From: Bacteroidaceae bacterium
Lineage (GTDB): Bacteria > Bacteroidota > Bacteroidia > Bacteroidales > Bacteroidaceae
Assembly: GCA_024401095.1 (NCBI GenBank)
Contig: JAKSLR010000015.1
Location: 1-64,000, forward strand
Direction: 5' to 3'
Length of the DNA: 64,000 bases
Shown: positions 34,446-43,751 of the stretch, one piece after another
Position numbering within the stretch: position 1 is the first letter of the stretch
How the letters are laid out: every line of letters starts with the position of its first letter
Notes under the pieces: generated by a model
Told to the model about the DNA's origin: nothing
What the model saw: the letters and a program-made list of their open reading frames with translations, nothing else
Databases searched by the model: none
Translations under genes and position numbers: made by a program

Positions 34446-36397
34446 CCTAATGCCTCCTTATATTTTCTAAGTAACATATAAATACGTAAAATCTCAGCCA
34501 CATTCATGGCAAATGACATGGCACCACGTCCACGGAATGGAGGATTACCCTCAAACATTTCTGGAAGAGTAGAGATACAGTTCAAAGTCATTTGATCTTC
34601 GAAGCCAACCAACTGACGATCAATGAATGACAAGCCACTACGCTGATACAGCTTCAGATATGCCTCCAAATAGAAACCTTCCAGCCATGGCCAAGCAGTT
34701 CCCATATGATATGCATAGTCACGCTGTGACTGAGGACCTGTATACATTGGGTTATAACCACCACTCTTTGGACTCAAAGAACGCAATCCTCTTGGAGTAA
34801 GAAGCTCTTTTGTACAAATATCCAGAATTTTCTTCTTCTGTGGCTTATCTAATGGAGAGTTATCCAAAGCTGCAGCAAAAATCATATTTGGACGTACACT
34901 CCAATCTTGCATAGAGCCATCAACATAGTCCAACAAATAACCATGTTCGTTCAAGAATACATTTCGGAATGATTCTGCACAACGATTAGCTTGCTCACGG
35001 ATTTCTGCAATAACCTCTGGTGTTCCCTCACCTGACTCTTCCAGCAAATCTGCGCCGAAAACCAAAGCATTGTACCACAAAGCATTGATTTCTACAACAT
35101 AACCAGAACGTGGGACTACAGGACGACCATAAGCTGTAGAGTTCATCCATGTAACAGCCTTGTCACGACCATTGGTGTAAACCAAGCCATTATCATGAAC
35201 CTGAAGATTTGGATGCTTACCCTGACGCAAGAACTCCATAATCTTTTCAATCAGCTTACCATAGCGCTTTATACAATCTTCATGATTAATATACTTGCCA
35301 TATTGCTGAATAGTCCACATAGCCCAGAGCAGAACATCAGGATGCTCCATTTCTGTAACCTTGACACTGATTGGATTGCCATCAATAAAGTCATGAATTG
35401 CCTTAATAGCCGTATTCATGATCTTGTGATATTCATCTATTTCACCAATTGCCAATGTCAAACCTGGCAATGCAATAAATGTATCACGGGCACGGCTCTT
35501 AAACCAAGGATAACCTGCCAAAATATAGTCCTCATCACCCTGAAGGTTATAGAACTGATGAGCAGAGTTGACCAGACAATGCTTGATAGTGTTACGTGGA
35601 GTACGAGATTCAATAGCAGACTCACACATAGCCTTCAGCTTATTTGACTTGATCTCTGAGATACTTGCAGAAAATACAATGCTCTCACCCTTCTTGATAG
35701 AAACCTCAAAGTAACCTGGAACATAAAGATCCTCAAGAGTATCATAACCACGCTCCTGCTCCTTTGGATATTCTATATTTCGATACCAATCTGGCTCAAA
35801 ATGGAACTCATTCTTCTTATTCAACTGCATGAAGAGCTCTGGATAACCCTCATACATACGAGTTTTGATACCATTATCAATTTCTTGATACTCACGGCTT
35901 GCAACACTGTTTTCGTGAGTAAACTGACGAACACTGCGGAATGCCAAATAAGGGCGGAGACGAAGAGTTGTTGCAGAATGAGCATCAACCAAGGTATAAC
36001 GAAGAAGCAAACGGGTTTCGTGATGTACGAACAGTACTTCTTTCTTCAAGATAACTCCACCTACACGATAAATAGTAGTAGGCACTTTCTCACAATCAAA
36101 CTCACGGATATACTTGTGTCCGTTTGGGCTAAAGTTGTTGCCCTGATACTTGTGTAAGCCCAGATTGAAAGGGACACCATGCTGGATAACTGTCACGTCA
36201 AGTGAAGAGAGCAGAACATGATTCTCATCGTCCAATTCTGGAACCGGAACAACCAAAAGGCCATGGTACTTTCTAGTATTACAATCTGTGATTGTTGAAC
36301 TAGAATAAGCACCAGAGCGGTTTGTTCGAAGCACTTCGCGTGGAAGTGATTCCTCCAAATTAGTCATTACGGTTTTGTCAAATCGTAAATAGCTCAT
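34442..36397 (-). CDS. Glycogen debranching enzyme (amylo-alpha-1,6-glucosidase, GH133-like)
   Basis: A 651-residue enzyme. An N-terminal GDE_N domain (LPREVLRTNRSGAYSSSTIT, TRKYHGLLVVP) is followed by an alpha/alpha-barrel with FKSRARDTFIALPGLTLAIG and SGYVVEINALWYNALVFG, the hallmark segments of archaeal/bacterial GDE. It would remove alpha-1,6 branch glucose from glycogen in the cytoplasm. First gene of the operon with GT4 synthase and GH57; a -7 box lies 59 bases upstream. Confidence 0.94.
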   Translation of the reverse strand: MSYLRFDKTVMTNLEESLPREVLRTNRSGAYSSSTITDCNTRKYHGLLVVPVPELDDENHVLLSSLDVTVIQHGVPFNLGLHKYQGNNFSPNGHKYIREFDCEKVPTTIYRVGGVILKKEVLFVHHETRLLLRYTLVDAHSATTLRLRPYLAFRSVRQFTHENSVASREYQEIDNGIKTRMYEGYPELFMQLNKKNEFHFEPDWYRNIEYPKEQERGYDTLEDLYVPGYFEVSIKKGESIVFSASISEIKSNKLKAMCESAIESRTPRNTIKHCLVNSAHQFYNLQGDEDYILAGYPWFKSRARDTFIALPGLTLAIGEIDEYHKIMNTAIKAIHDFIDGNPISVKVTEMEHPDVLLWAMWTIQQYGKYINHEDCIKRYGKLIEKIMEFLRQGKHPNLQVHDNGLVYTNGRDKAVTWMNSTAYGRPVVPRSGYVVEINALWYNALVFGADLLEESGEGTPEVIAEIREQANRCAESFRNVFLNEHGYLLDYVDGSMQDWSVRPNMIFAAALDNSPLDKPQKKKILDICTKELLTPRGLRSLSPKSGGYNPMYTGPQSQRDYAYHMGTAWPWLEGFYLEAYLKLYQRSGLSFIDRQLVGFEDQMTLNCISTLPEMFEGNPPFRGRGAMSFAMNVAEILRIYMLLRKYKEALG

Positions 36398-36455
36398 AGC
36401 GTTTATTTAAAGGTTATAATATATAATTTCCATTTAAGGCACAATAACTAGTTTT

Positions 36456-36463
36456 CAAAGTTA
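36456..36463 (-). promoter_or_regulatory. -7 box (TAACTTTG) of the glycogen operon
   Basis: A minus-strand TAnnTTTG match leaving a leader of about 50 bases before ATG 36397. Confidence 0.55.
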
Positions 36464-36553
36464 CACATTTTTCAGGTTATGTGAAAATAAATGTGAGATT
36501 ATTTCCTTTTTTGGAGTTTTTTTTGTTGTTTTGTAGGGATTAATTATAGGAAG

Positions 36554-37234
36554 ATGAAAAAAGGAAACGTTAACAGAATATATTTGGCCATGGTTTTCCC
36601 AGCCTTCTTTCTTTTCATTTTATACAGTATGCAAATGCTAAAATGGGGAATGGGATGGGATTTTACACACCTTGGCATTCATCCTTTGCAAAAAGACGGG
36701 CTGTTCGGCATTTTTGCTCACCCCTTGATTCATGCAGATTGGACACATCTTTTTTACAACTCATTCCCACTATTTGTCCTATTATGGGGGCTCTACTATT
36801 TTTATAAAGATTTTGCCTCAACAGTCTTTCTAATGGCATGGCTCATTGGCGGACTGCTCACTTGGATAATCGGGAAACAGGGATGGCATGTAGGGGCAAG
36901 TGGCCTCATTTATTCCCTTGCTTTTTTCTTGTTTTTTAGTGGTATTCTCAGAAAGCACATCCCCTTAATAGCCATTTCACTACTTGTTGTATTTCTTTAC
37001 GGAAGCATGGTATGGAATATGTTTCCCTGGTTTGCATCGGAAACAACCTCCTGGGAAGGACATCTCGACGGCGCAATTGCCGGCACATTATTAGCATGGT
37101 TTTTCCGAAAGGAGGGACCACAAAAGCCAAATCCTTTTGAAGAAGATGATGAGGTTGACTACAATTGGGCTGATATAGAAGAAAATAATAGCGAAAACTC
37201 TACAGAAGAAAATCCTACGGCCTTGAAGGAATAA
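36554..37234 (+). CDS. Rhomboid family intramembrane serine protease
   Basis: A 226-residue six-helix membrane protease. Catalytic Ser116 is in HVGASGLIYS and His170 in WEGHLDGAIAG; HPLIHADWTHLFYN is the conserved L1/helix-2 region. A soluble acidic tail of about 40 residues (EEDDEVDYNWADIEENN) follows. It cleaves transmembrane segments of unknown substrates. The last 20 bases overlap the convergent lipid kinase gene. Confidence 0.93.
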   Translation: MKKGNVNRIYLAMVFPAFFLFILYSMQMLKWGMGWDFTHLGIHPLQKDGLFGIFAHPLIHADWTHLFYNSFPLFVLLWGLYYFYKDFASTVFLMAWLIGGLLTWIIGKQGWHVGASGLIYSLAFFLFFSGILRKHIPLIAISLLVVFLYGSMVWNMFPWFASETTSWEGHLDGAIAGTLLAWFFRKEGPQKPNPFEEDDEVDYNWADIEENNSENSTEENPTALKE

Positions 37235-38159
37235 TAAAGTTGAGCTTTTCCTGCATAACCTTAACCTTAAGAGGAGCACTTCCATTTATCATTCTTCCAT
37301 CTACGCTAATACGTGCATGCTCTGCACTTGAAATCTCAACTTCACGAGTTCTGTATGGATGAATCTTCTTACAACTCAAAAATTTACCGGCGAGCAACAG
37401 CCATAATCCATGAGCAAGCTCCTTTATTTTTGTAGGCTGAGTAATAATAGAAACGTCTACCATTCCATTATAAGGAACGGCATTAGGGGTCTGACCATAT
37501 CCAGAAGCACTACCGATACAGACAGACATTACCGATTCATTTACCTTTTCGTAATTTATACAAGCGTCTAGCTTATAGAACTTACGTTCAAAAATCATCA
37601 AAAAAGAAGTTACAATATGAGCCAGGAAACGAAACCCGACAAAACGTTGTGCCTCTTCTGTCATACCTATGATACTGGCACTTAATCCTACATTGACAGC
37701 ATTGATAAAGAACCGTTTATGCGGATTATCATCCTTCACATATTCACAGATTCCCACGTCAACCTTTCGAATTCTCCCACGAATTAAATGATCAATGGCA
37801 CTTTTATAATCATCTTCAGAGAAACCCCAGAAATGTGCGAAATTATTACCAAAACCATTTGGAATAACTCCAAGCTTAATCTCATCAACTAGTTCTGGAT
37901 ATGCCATAATCCCATTGACTGTAGCATTTAGCGCAGAATCACCACCGACAACAATTATGGTTCTATATCCGTTTTCTATCAGCATCTTTGTCAAACGATA
38001 TACTGCAACAGATTTCAAGCTCTCTGATTGAAGAACATCATAAGGAACACCTTTCTCATCCAGATACGACACAATCTGTTCCCAACGTTTATGAGTGTGC
38101 TTCACTCCCGGTTTAGGAATGAACAAGATACCCCAACGATCTTTACTATCTGTTACCAT
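37215..38159 (-). CDS. Diacylglycerol/lipid kinase family protein (YegS-like)
   Basis: A 314-residue DAGK-catalytic-fold protein. The nucleotide motif is VVGGDSALNATVNGI, with GVIPNGFGNNFAHFWG following and GSASGYGQTPNAVPYNGMVD in the C-terminal beta sandwich. The GGDG variant reads GGDS here. Members phosphorylate diacylglycerol, sphingoid bases or related lipids; Bacteroidales make sphingolipids, so such a substrate is possible but not shown. Its ATG overlaps the miaA stop by one base, so it is coupled to miaA. Confidence 0.88.
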   Translation of the reverse strand: MVTDSKDRWGILFIPKPGVKHTHKRWEQIVSYLDEKGVPYDVLQSESLKSVAVYRLTKMLIENGYRTIIVVGGDSALNATVNGIMAYPELVDEIKLGVIPNGFGNNFAHFWGFSEDDYKSAIDHLIRGRIRKVDVGICEYVKDDNPHKRFFINAVNVGLSASIIGMTEEAQRFVGFRFLAHIVTSFLMIFERKFYKLDACINYEKVNESVMSVCIGSASGYGQTPNAVPYNGMVDVSIITQPTKIKELAHGLWLLLAGKFLSCKKIHPYRTREVEISSAEHARISVDGRMINGSAPLKVKVMQEKLNFIIPSRP

Positions 38160-39076
38160 TATGCGTGGTTTAAAAGTTTCTTAATTGATTCAACTTTCTC
38201 ATCCATTGGGAGAGTTGCATCAAGCCAATGTATATTAAAACCTCTACGTTCCATTCCACGGAACCAAGTCATTTGTCTTTTTGCAAATTGATGAATGGCG
38301 ATTTCCAGTTGATGAAACATTTCATCAAACGTCAGTTCTCCTATTACATGTTGGGTTAGATACTTGTATTCCAACCCATAATACATCAAATCTTCTGGCG
38401 TCACACCTTTAGCAAGCAGCTCCCTGATTTCATCCAGCATACCATTTTCCAGACGCTGTCTTAAACGCTTTGATATTTTAGCCCGGCGCAATTCCCTGTC
38501 TATACTTACACCAATGATAAGTGGATGTATTTCCGGGAACTCACGCTCCTTTACCGGATTCATTCTATAATACTCCCCTATCTCTATTGCGCGTATTGCA
38601 CGTTTAGGAGTATCAACATCTGTCGTATTGTGAAGTGTTTTATAGGTTGATAGAATTGTCGACAACTCTTCTAGGCTTTTTCCTTCAAGACTAGCACGCA
38701 ATTCCGGATTTTCTGGAACAGGAATCATCCGGTATCCTTTTAGTACCGATTCTATATACAATCCTGTTCCGCCACAAAGAACAGGGAGAAGTTGCCTCTC
38801 CTGCATATCCAAGAAGGCTTTAAGAAAATCCTGCTGATACATAAAAAGGTTATACTTAAAGCCTGCATCACATATATCTATAAGGTGATAAGGAATCTGC
38901 TTCCCATTTACGAGATAATCTTCCAGATCCTTTCCTGTACCTAAATCCATACCTCGATAGATTTGCCTGCTATCTGCGCTAATGATCTCCGTATTCAAAT
39001 CATATGCCAAATGAGCAGCAAGATCTGTCTTACCGCTGGCCGTCGGACCAAGAATAGTGATTAAGTCGTATTTCAT
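38159..39076 (-). CDS. miaA: tRNA dimethylallyltransferase
   Basis: A 305-residue enzyme that adds dimethylallyl to A37 of tRNAs reading UNN codons. The P-loop GPTASGKT is at residues 10-17, followed by SADSRQIYRGMDLGTGK, VLCGGTGLYIESVLKG and QFAKRQMTWFRG. The start is fixed because the P-loop begins 9 residues later and no other start codon fits. ATG 39076 is only 4 bases after the -7 box TATTTTTG, so the mRNA may be leaderless. Confidence 0.96.
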   Translation of the reverse strand: MKYDLITILGPTASGKTDLAAHLAYDLNTEIISADSRQIYRGMDLGTGKDLEDYLVNGKQIPYHLIDICDAGFKYNLFMYQQDFLKAFLDMQERQLLPVLCGGTGLYIESVLKGYRMIPVPENPELRASLEGKSLEELSTILSTYKTLHNTTDVDTPKRAIRAIEIGEYYRMNPVKEREFPEIHPLIIGVSIDRELRRAKISKRLRQRLENGMLDEIRELLAKGVTPEDLMYYGLEYKYLTQHVIGELTFDEMFHQLEIAIHQFAKRQMTWFRGMERRGFNIHWLDATLPMDEKVESIKKLLNHA

Positions 39077-39080
39077 ACTG

Positions 39081-39112
39081 CAAAAATAGCAATAAAAAAA
39101 GGTACTTCCAAA
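39081..39112 (-). promoter_or_regulatory. miaA promoter nested in the gap terminator
   Basis: On the minus strand, TTTG (39112-39109), 20 bases, then TATTTTTG (39088-39081). The -33 box lies in the loop of the gap terminator hairpin and its spacer covers one stem arm. The -7 box is followed by CAGT and the miaA ATG. Confidence 0.7.
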
Positions 39113-39128
39113 AAGAAGTACCTTTTTT
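39094..39128 (-). terminator. Terminator of gap
   Basis: The stem GGTACTTC (39101-39108)/GAAGTACC (39115-39122) with loop CAAAAA, an A7 run before and T6 after, so it can work in both directions. It sits 20 bases past the gap stop codon. Confidence 0.88.
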
Positions 39129-39147
39129 ATTTATGATTGAGATTTGA

Positions 39148-40173
39148 TTAGATCTCAGAGAAGAACTTGATAGTACGAACCATCTGAGAAGTATAAGAGT
39201 TCTCATTGTCATACCAAGAAACAACCTGTACCTGATAAGTATCCTCGTCAACCTTAGCAACCATAGTCTGAGTTGCATCGAACAAAGAACCGAACTTCAT
39301 ACCAATGATATCAGAAGAAACGATCTGATCCTCAGTATAACCGAAGCTCTCAGTACCAGCAGCCTTCATAGCAGCGTTGATACCTTCCTTAGTGATATCC
39401 TTACCCTTAACAACAGCAACCAAGATAGTAGTAGAACCGGTTGGAGTTGGAACGCGCTGTGCAGAACCGATCAACTTACCGTTCAACTCTGGGATAACCA
39501 AACCGATAGCCTTAGCAGCACCAGTTGAGTTAGGAACGATGTTCTGAGCACCTGCACGAGAACGACGCAAATCACCCTTGCGCTGAGGACCGTCAAGAAT
39601 CATCTGGTCACCAGTGTAAGCGTGGATAGTAGACATGATACCTGACTGGATAGGAGCATATGCATTCAAAGCAGCAGCCATAGGAGCCAAGCAGTTAGTA
39701 GTACAAGAAGCAGCAGAGATAACCTTATCCTCTGCAGTCAGAGTAGTGTGGTTTACATTGTAAACGATAGTAGGCAGATCGTTACCTGCAGGAGCAGAGA
39801 TAACAACCTTCTTTGCACCTGCTGCCAAGTGAGCAGAAGCCTTCTCCTTAGAAGTATAGAAACCGGTGCACTCCAAAACAACATCAACGTCGTTTGCAGC
39901 CCATGGGCAGTTTGCAGCGTCCTTCTCAGCAGAGATCTTGATCTCCTTACCGTCAACGATGATAGAATCCTCAGTTGCCTCTACAGTGTGCTTGTTCTCA
40001 CCGAACTTACCGCAGAAACCACCCTGAGCAGTATCATACTTCAACAGGTGTGCCAACATCTTTGGAGAGGTCAAATCGTTGATTGCAACTACCTCATAAC
40101 CCTCTGCCTCAAACATCTGACGGAAAGCCAGACGACCAATACGGCCGAAACCGTTAATAGCTACTTTTGTCAT
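39148..40173 (-). CDS. gapA: Glyceraldehyde-3-phosphate dehydrogenase
   Basis: A 341-residue glycolytic NAD-dependent enzyme. NAD site [17 protein letters not shown] at the N-terminus, catalytic Cys in [33 protein letters not shown] and [12 protein letters not shown] near the C-terminus. Codon use is strongly biased, as expected for a highly expressed gene. It has its own promoter and terminator. Confidence 0.97.
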   Translation of the reverse strand: MTKVAINGFGRIGRLAFRQMFEAEGYEVVAINDLTSPKMLAHLLKYDTAQGGFCGKFGENKHTVEATEDSIIVDGKEIKISAEKDAANCPWAANDVDVVLECTGFYTSKEKASAHLAAGAKKVVISAPAGNDLPTIVYNVNHTTLTAEDKVISAASCTTNCLAPMAAALNAYAPIQSGIMSTIHAYTGDQMILDGPQRKGDLRRSRAGAQNIVPNSTGAAKAIGLVIPELNGKLIGSAQRVPTPTGSTTILVAVVKGKDITKEGINAAMKAAGTESFGYTEDQIVSSDIIGMKFGSLFDATQTMVAKVDEDTYQVQVVSWYDNENSYTSQMVRTIKFFSEI

Positions 40174-40226
40174 TGAATTAAATTTTTATGTGTTAATAAA
40201 AGTGATATTTACAAAATTTCCGACTA

Positions 40227-40234
40227 CAAAATTA
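40227..40234 (-). promoter_or_regulatory. -7 box (TAATTTTG) of gapA
   Basis: A TAnnTTTG match leaving about 53 bases of AT-rich leader before ATG 40173. Confidence 0.5.
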
Positions 40235-40316
40235 GTGAAATATTTAATATAAGGAACGAATTACACATATTTTTTAAAAAAAAGAATGAAAAAAAACGTT
40301 TTTTGCTATTTACACA

Positions 40317-40345
40317 TTGCATCTTTAAAAAATGTTCTATCTTTG
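40317..40345 (+). promoter_or_regulatory. Promoter of mscL
   Basis: TTG at 40317-40319, 18 bases, TATCTTTG at 40338-40345. The leader to ATG 40385 is about 35 bases and very AT-rich. Confidence 0.6.
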
Positions 40346-40384
40346 CAATTAATTATCTAATGATTTTTTAAATTTTTATACACA

Positions 40385-40825
40385 ATGGGATTTCTTAGCG
40401 ACTTTAAGGCATTTGCCATGAAAGGCAATGTCGTTGACATGGCAGTCGGTGTTATCATCGGCGGTGCTTTTGGTAAAATTGTAACTTCTGTAGTTTCAGA
40501 CATCATTATGCCTATCGTTGGATTATGCGTAGGTGGTGTTAACACATCCGACTTAAAGGTTGTCCTGAAAGAAGCTGTTATGGAAGGCGAAGAAGTTGTT
40601 CAGGAGGCTGTTACCTGGAATTATGGTGCATTTGTACAGAATGTCATCGATTTCCTTATCATTGCCCTGTCTGTTTTCCTGATGGTAAAAGCAATCAACA
40701 AGATGACTGATATGACAAAGAAAAAGGAAGAAGAAGCTCCTGCTGCTCCAGAACCAGAACCAGAACCATCAGCAGAAGAAAAGCTGTTGACTGAAATTCG
40801 TGATCTGTTGAAGAATCAGAAATAA
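40385..40825 (+). CDS. mscL: Large-conductance mechanosensitive channel
   Basis: A 146-residue homopentameric inner-membrane channel that opens under membrane tension. The N-terminal [20 protein letters not shown] and the pore helix [20 protein letters not shown] are diagnostic. A second helix ([20 protein letters not shown]) and a charged Glu/Pro-rich linker lead to the C-terminal bundle [11 protein letters not shown]. The length is normal. A strong terminator follows. Confidence 0.97.
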   Translation: MGFLSDFKAFAMKGNVVDMAVGVIIGGAFGKIVTSVVSDIIMPIVGLCVGGVNTSDLKVVLKEAVMEGEEVVQEAVTWNYGAFVQNVIDFLIIALSVFLMVKAINKMTDMTKKKEEEAPAAPEPEPEPSAEEKLLTEIRDLLKNQK

Positions 40826-40841
40826 ATTTCTTTACATAGAG

Positions 40842-40877
40842 AAAGCGCCAGCTCCCAAGGAACTGGCGCTTTTTTTA
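40842..40877 (+). terminator. Terminator of mscL
   Basis: A 10-bp stem AAAGCGCCAG (40842-40851)/CTGGCGCTTT (40863-40872), T-run to 40876. The T-run overlaps the stop codon of the convergent PfkB-type kinase gene. Confidence 0.9.
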
Positions 40878-41798
40878 TTTCATGACTCTTTTTGCAAATT
40901 CTGGCGAGATATAGTTTTCTATACTTTGACAGACTTCTATTGCAAAGGATTGAGCAAATTTTTGCAAATTCTCCCATTCCTTGGATGACAACTTCGACAC
41001 CCTATCTTTACTTATAGCATTCTTATATAGATAGCATAAAACGCCAGCATTGAAGTTATCTCCGGCACCAATGGTACTCACTGTCTTTATTTGGGGAACA
41101 GCTATCTCAATTTCCACAGTAGGCGTAAAGATACGAACAGGATTTGGGCCATCTGTCAAAATTAAATTCTTACAATAGGGAGCCACAATATCCTGATAGA
41201 TTTGCCCGGCATCGGAAATTTCATATAAAACCTTAAAATCATCGATTGACCCCCTTACAACCGTAGCCATTGAAAAATTCTCTTGAACACTAGGCAATAC
41301 GGCCTGTACAGAATTTGCATGACTTGGACGGAAATTGACATCATAATAAATCATGGCACCCTTCTTCTTTGCCATTTTCAGAAAAGGCTGTACTCTATAT
41401 CGAATGGCAGGGTTCACTGCATAGAAAGAACTGATAAGAACCAAATCTTCTTCCTGTATATCAGGCATAGCATACACAAGATTTTCTGGCTCCGGATCAC
41501 GATAGAACTGATACTGGGCATCATTCTTCTCATTCAGAAAAGCTAAGGAAATACGGCTCTTGCTATTGGGAATATGTGTCACAAAACTGGAATCAACCCC
41601 ATTTTTTTCCATAAACTCTCCGGTAAATCCAGACACCAGATCATCACCCATTTCTGTCAGGAAACAACAGGGAACTCCACATCTTCCCACTGCAATGATC
41701 GCATTAAATGCAGATCCTCCAGGATTTGCACTTTGGGGCTGGCTATTTTTGAATACAATGTCCAGGACACTTTCTCCTATTCCTATTACCTTTCTCAT
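40875..41798 (-). CDS. PfkB family carbohydrate kinase (fructokinase-like)
   Basis: A 307-residue sugar kinase of the ribokinase/PfkB family. The N-terminus VIGIGESVLDIVF and NPGGSAFNAIIAVGRCG bind the sugar; VSTIGAGDNFNAGVLCYLY is the PfkB signature with the catalytic Asp. Fructose is the commonest substrate of close relatives, but this is not proven. I chose ATG 41798, which opens the conserved domain and lies 21 bases after a -7 box; the longer frame from 41840 runs upstream of it. Confidence 0.9.
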   Translation of the reverse strand: MRKVIGIGESVLDIVFKNSQPQSANPGGSAFNAIIAVGRCGVPCCFLTEMGDDLVSGFTGEFMEKNGVDSSFVTHIPNSKSRISLAFLNEKNDAQYQFYRDPEPENLVYAMPDIQEEDLVLISSFYAVNPAIRYRVQPFLKMAKKKGAMIYYDVNFRPSHANSVQAVLPSVQENFSMATVVRGSIDDFKVLYEISDAGQIYQDIVAPYCKNLILTDGPNPVRIFTPTVEIEIAVPQIKTVSTIGAGDNFNAGVLCYLYKNAISKDRVSKLSSKEWENLQKFAQSFAIEVCQSIENYISPEFAKRVMK

Positions 41799-41818
41799 TA
41801 TTTTATGTTTTTTCCTTG

Positions 41819-41826
41819 CAAATATA
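41819..41826 (-). promoter_or_regulatory. -7 box (TATATTTG) of the PfkB-type kinase gene
   Basis: A TAnnTTTG match on the minus strand, 21 bases before ATG 41798. Confidence 0.55.
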
Positions 41827-41919
41827 GTACATTCTTGCAAGATGGCAAAAAAGATAGCCCTTCATTATGTTTGATATTATCCATCGATCTGATGTGAATT
41901 TCTTTTTTTTGTTCCAAAA

Positions 41920-41951
41920 TTTGGAAAGACATATTTTTTGGCCTATCTTTG
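41920..41951 (+). promoter_or_regulatory. Promoter of the CDF-ROK-GH2 operon
   Basis: TTTG (41920-41923), 20 bases, TATCTTTG (41944-41951): an ideal Bacteroidales housekeeping promoter, 25 bases before ATG 41977. Confidence 0.75.
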
Positions 41952-41976
41952 TGATAATAAAACGTTTGATAAAGAA

Positions 41977-42900
41977 ATGGAATCAACGACACGCGACCAA
42001 CGAATATATAGAATTACACTGTCAGGCAGCATTATAAATGGCCTTTTATTGTTGCTGAAGTTTGCAGCTGGAATACTCGGACATTCTTCAGCTATGGTTG
42101 CCGATGCCGTTCACTCCCTAAGCGATTTTCTAACTGATATTGTGGTAATTGCCTTAGTCAGATTAAGCAGCAGGCCTGCAGATCATGACCATGATTATGG
42201 ACATGGTAAATACGAGACTATAGCAACATCCATTATCGGCATGGCACTCGTCGTGATTAGCATCCTACTAGGATGGGATGGCATAGAAAAGATCATCCGT
42301 TTTTTTCAAGGCAACCCCCAAGAAGCTCCTGAGTTAATCGCATTATTGGCTGCATTGGTAAGCATTCTTCTTAAAGAATGGGTTTTTAGAATTACAAACA
42401 AAGTTGCAAAAGAGGTAAATTCGCAAGCTTTGGAAGCAAATGCCTGGCATCATCGTAGTGACGCTTTCTCTTCTATTGGAACAGCATTCGGTATTGGAGG
42501 TGCAATTTTATTCGGAAGCAAATGGGCTGTATTAGATCCCATAGCTGCCGTTATAGTCAGCATTATGATTTTTTTGACAGCTATGAAATTATTGCGCCAA
42601 GCTTCAGGAGAACTGTTAGAAGAGAGTCTTCCAAATGAAATTGAAGACAGAATAGTAGAACTGGTTTACCAAGATCCCCTTGCGCGCGATGTACATAACC
42701 TTCACACCCGACGTATTGGCAGCATCATTGCCATAGAAATGCATCTGCGTCTTCCTGGAGAAATTTCATTAGAAGAATCGCACATTCATGCAACAGAAAT
42801 AGAGAGGACATTACGTGCAGAATTCGGCCATTCTACACACATCATGCTACATATTGAACCTATTAAAACCGACATTTCAAACAAAAATATACAACAATGA
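41977..42900 (+). CDS. Cation diffusion facilitator family transporter
   Basis: A 307-residue inner-membrane metal exporter with six helices. Metal-site motifs are HSLSD at 46-50 in helix 2 and HHRSDAFSS in helix 5, and a His/Asp-rich segment DHDHDYGHGKYE follows helix 2. The C-terminal domain (DPLARDVHNLHTRRIGS) is the ferredoxin-like dimer domain. Zn2+, Fe2+ or Mn2+ are likely substrates. I chose ATG 41977 because the -7 box lies within the longer frame. The stop overlaps the ROK kinase start by 4 bases. Confidence 0.92.
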   Translation: MESTTRDQRIYRITLSGSIINGLLLLLKFAAGILGHSSAMVADAVHSLSDFLTDIVVIALVRLSSRPADHDHDYGHGKYETIATSIIGMALVVISILLGWDGIEKIIRFFQGNPQEAPELIALLAALVSILLKEWVFRITNKVAKEVNSQALEANAWHHRSDAFSSIGTAFGIGGAILFGSKWAVLDPIAAVIVSIMIFLTAMKLLRQASGELLEESLPNEIEDRIVELVYQDPLARDVHNLHTRRIGSIIAIEMHLRLPGEISLEESHIHATEIERTLRAEFGHSTHIMLHIEPIKTDISNKNIQQ

Positions 42901-43727
42901 TTATAGGTATTGATTTAGGAGGAACCAACATCAGAGCTGCTTTAGTTCAAGATGGACACATCATTGAGAAAAAGCAAATTCCATGCCCTTCACATGGAAC
43001 ACAAGAAGAAGTCGTTGAAGCACTTTGTGAACTCATATCTCCTTTGATGAGCAAAGACATTTCTGGAATTGGTGCAGGTATTCCATCTGTCGTAGATCCT
43101 GAAAAAGGAATCGTATATAACGTGGCAAATATTCCTTCTTGGCAAGAAGTGCCATTAAAGGCAATCTTAGAAGAACGATTTCACGTAAAGACTTGCTTGA
43201 ACAACGACGCAAACTGTTTTGCATTAGGAGTCGCAAAATGTGCAGAAGGTAGGCCATTCCAAGACTTGCTTGGAATAACACTTGGAACTGGAGTCGGCGC
43301 AGGAGTAATCATTGGAAATAAGCTCTACAATGGGAAAAACACTGGCGCAGGCGAAATAGGTTCACTACCCTATTTAGACTCTGACTATGAACATTATTGC
43401 AGTAGTTCATTTTTTCCTAGATTTTATGGAAAGACAGGAAAAGAAATGGCAGAACTGGCCCAAGAGAACAATCAAGAAGCTTTGGAAGCATGGCAAAATA
43501 TGGGCAAGCATTTAGGAAACCTAATTAAAGCAGCCATGTTTTGTTTTGACCCTGAAGCCATTGTTTTAGGAGGAAGCATCGCAAATGCCTATCCTTTCTT
43601 TAAAGAGAGCATGTGGGAAAGCGTGAAAGAGTTTCCATATCCTATGTCTGTAGCTCAGCTTAAAATCATACCTTCAACAACCGCAGACATCGCACTTCTG
43701 GGTGCAGCTATGTTATGTAACGAATGA
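42897..43727 (+). CDS. ROK family sugar kinase
   Basis: A 276-residue ROK (repressor/ORF/kinase) family protein without a DNA-binding domain. The phosphate loop is IGIDLGGTNIRAALV; NNDANCFALG and TLGTGVGAGVIIG follow. The usual zinc-binding Cys cluster (CxCGxxGCxE) is absent: the region reads EHYCSSSFF. The substrate is probably glucose or an amino sugar. The gene next to it, 24 bases downstream, encodes a GH2 exo-glucosaminidase-like enzyme, so glucosamine is worth testing. It is coupled to the CDF gene by an ATGA overlap. Confidence 0.88.
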   Translation: MIIGIDLGGTNIRAALVQDGHIIEKKQIPCPSHGTQEEVVEALCELISPLMSKDISGIGAGIPSVVDPEKGIVYNVANIPSWQEVPLKAILEERFHVKTCLNNDANCFALGVAKCAEGRPFQDLLGITLGTGVGAGVIIGNKLYNGKNTGAGEIGSLPYLDSDYEHYCSSSFFPRFYGKTGKEMAELAQENNQEALEAWQNMGKHLGNLIKAAMFCFDPEAIVLGGSIANAYPFFKESMWESVKEFPYPMSVAQLKIIPSTTADIALLGAAMLCNE

Positions 43728-43751
43728 TTCAAACCAAAATAAATCTTTAAC

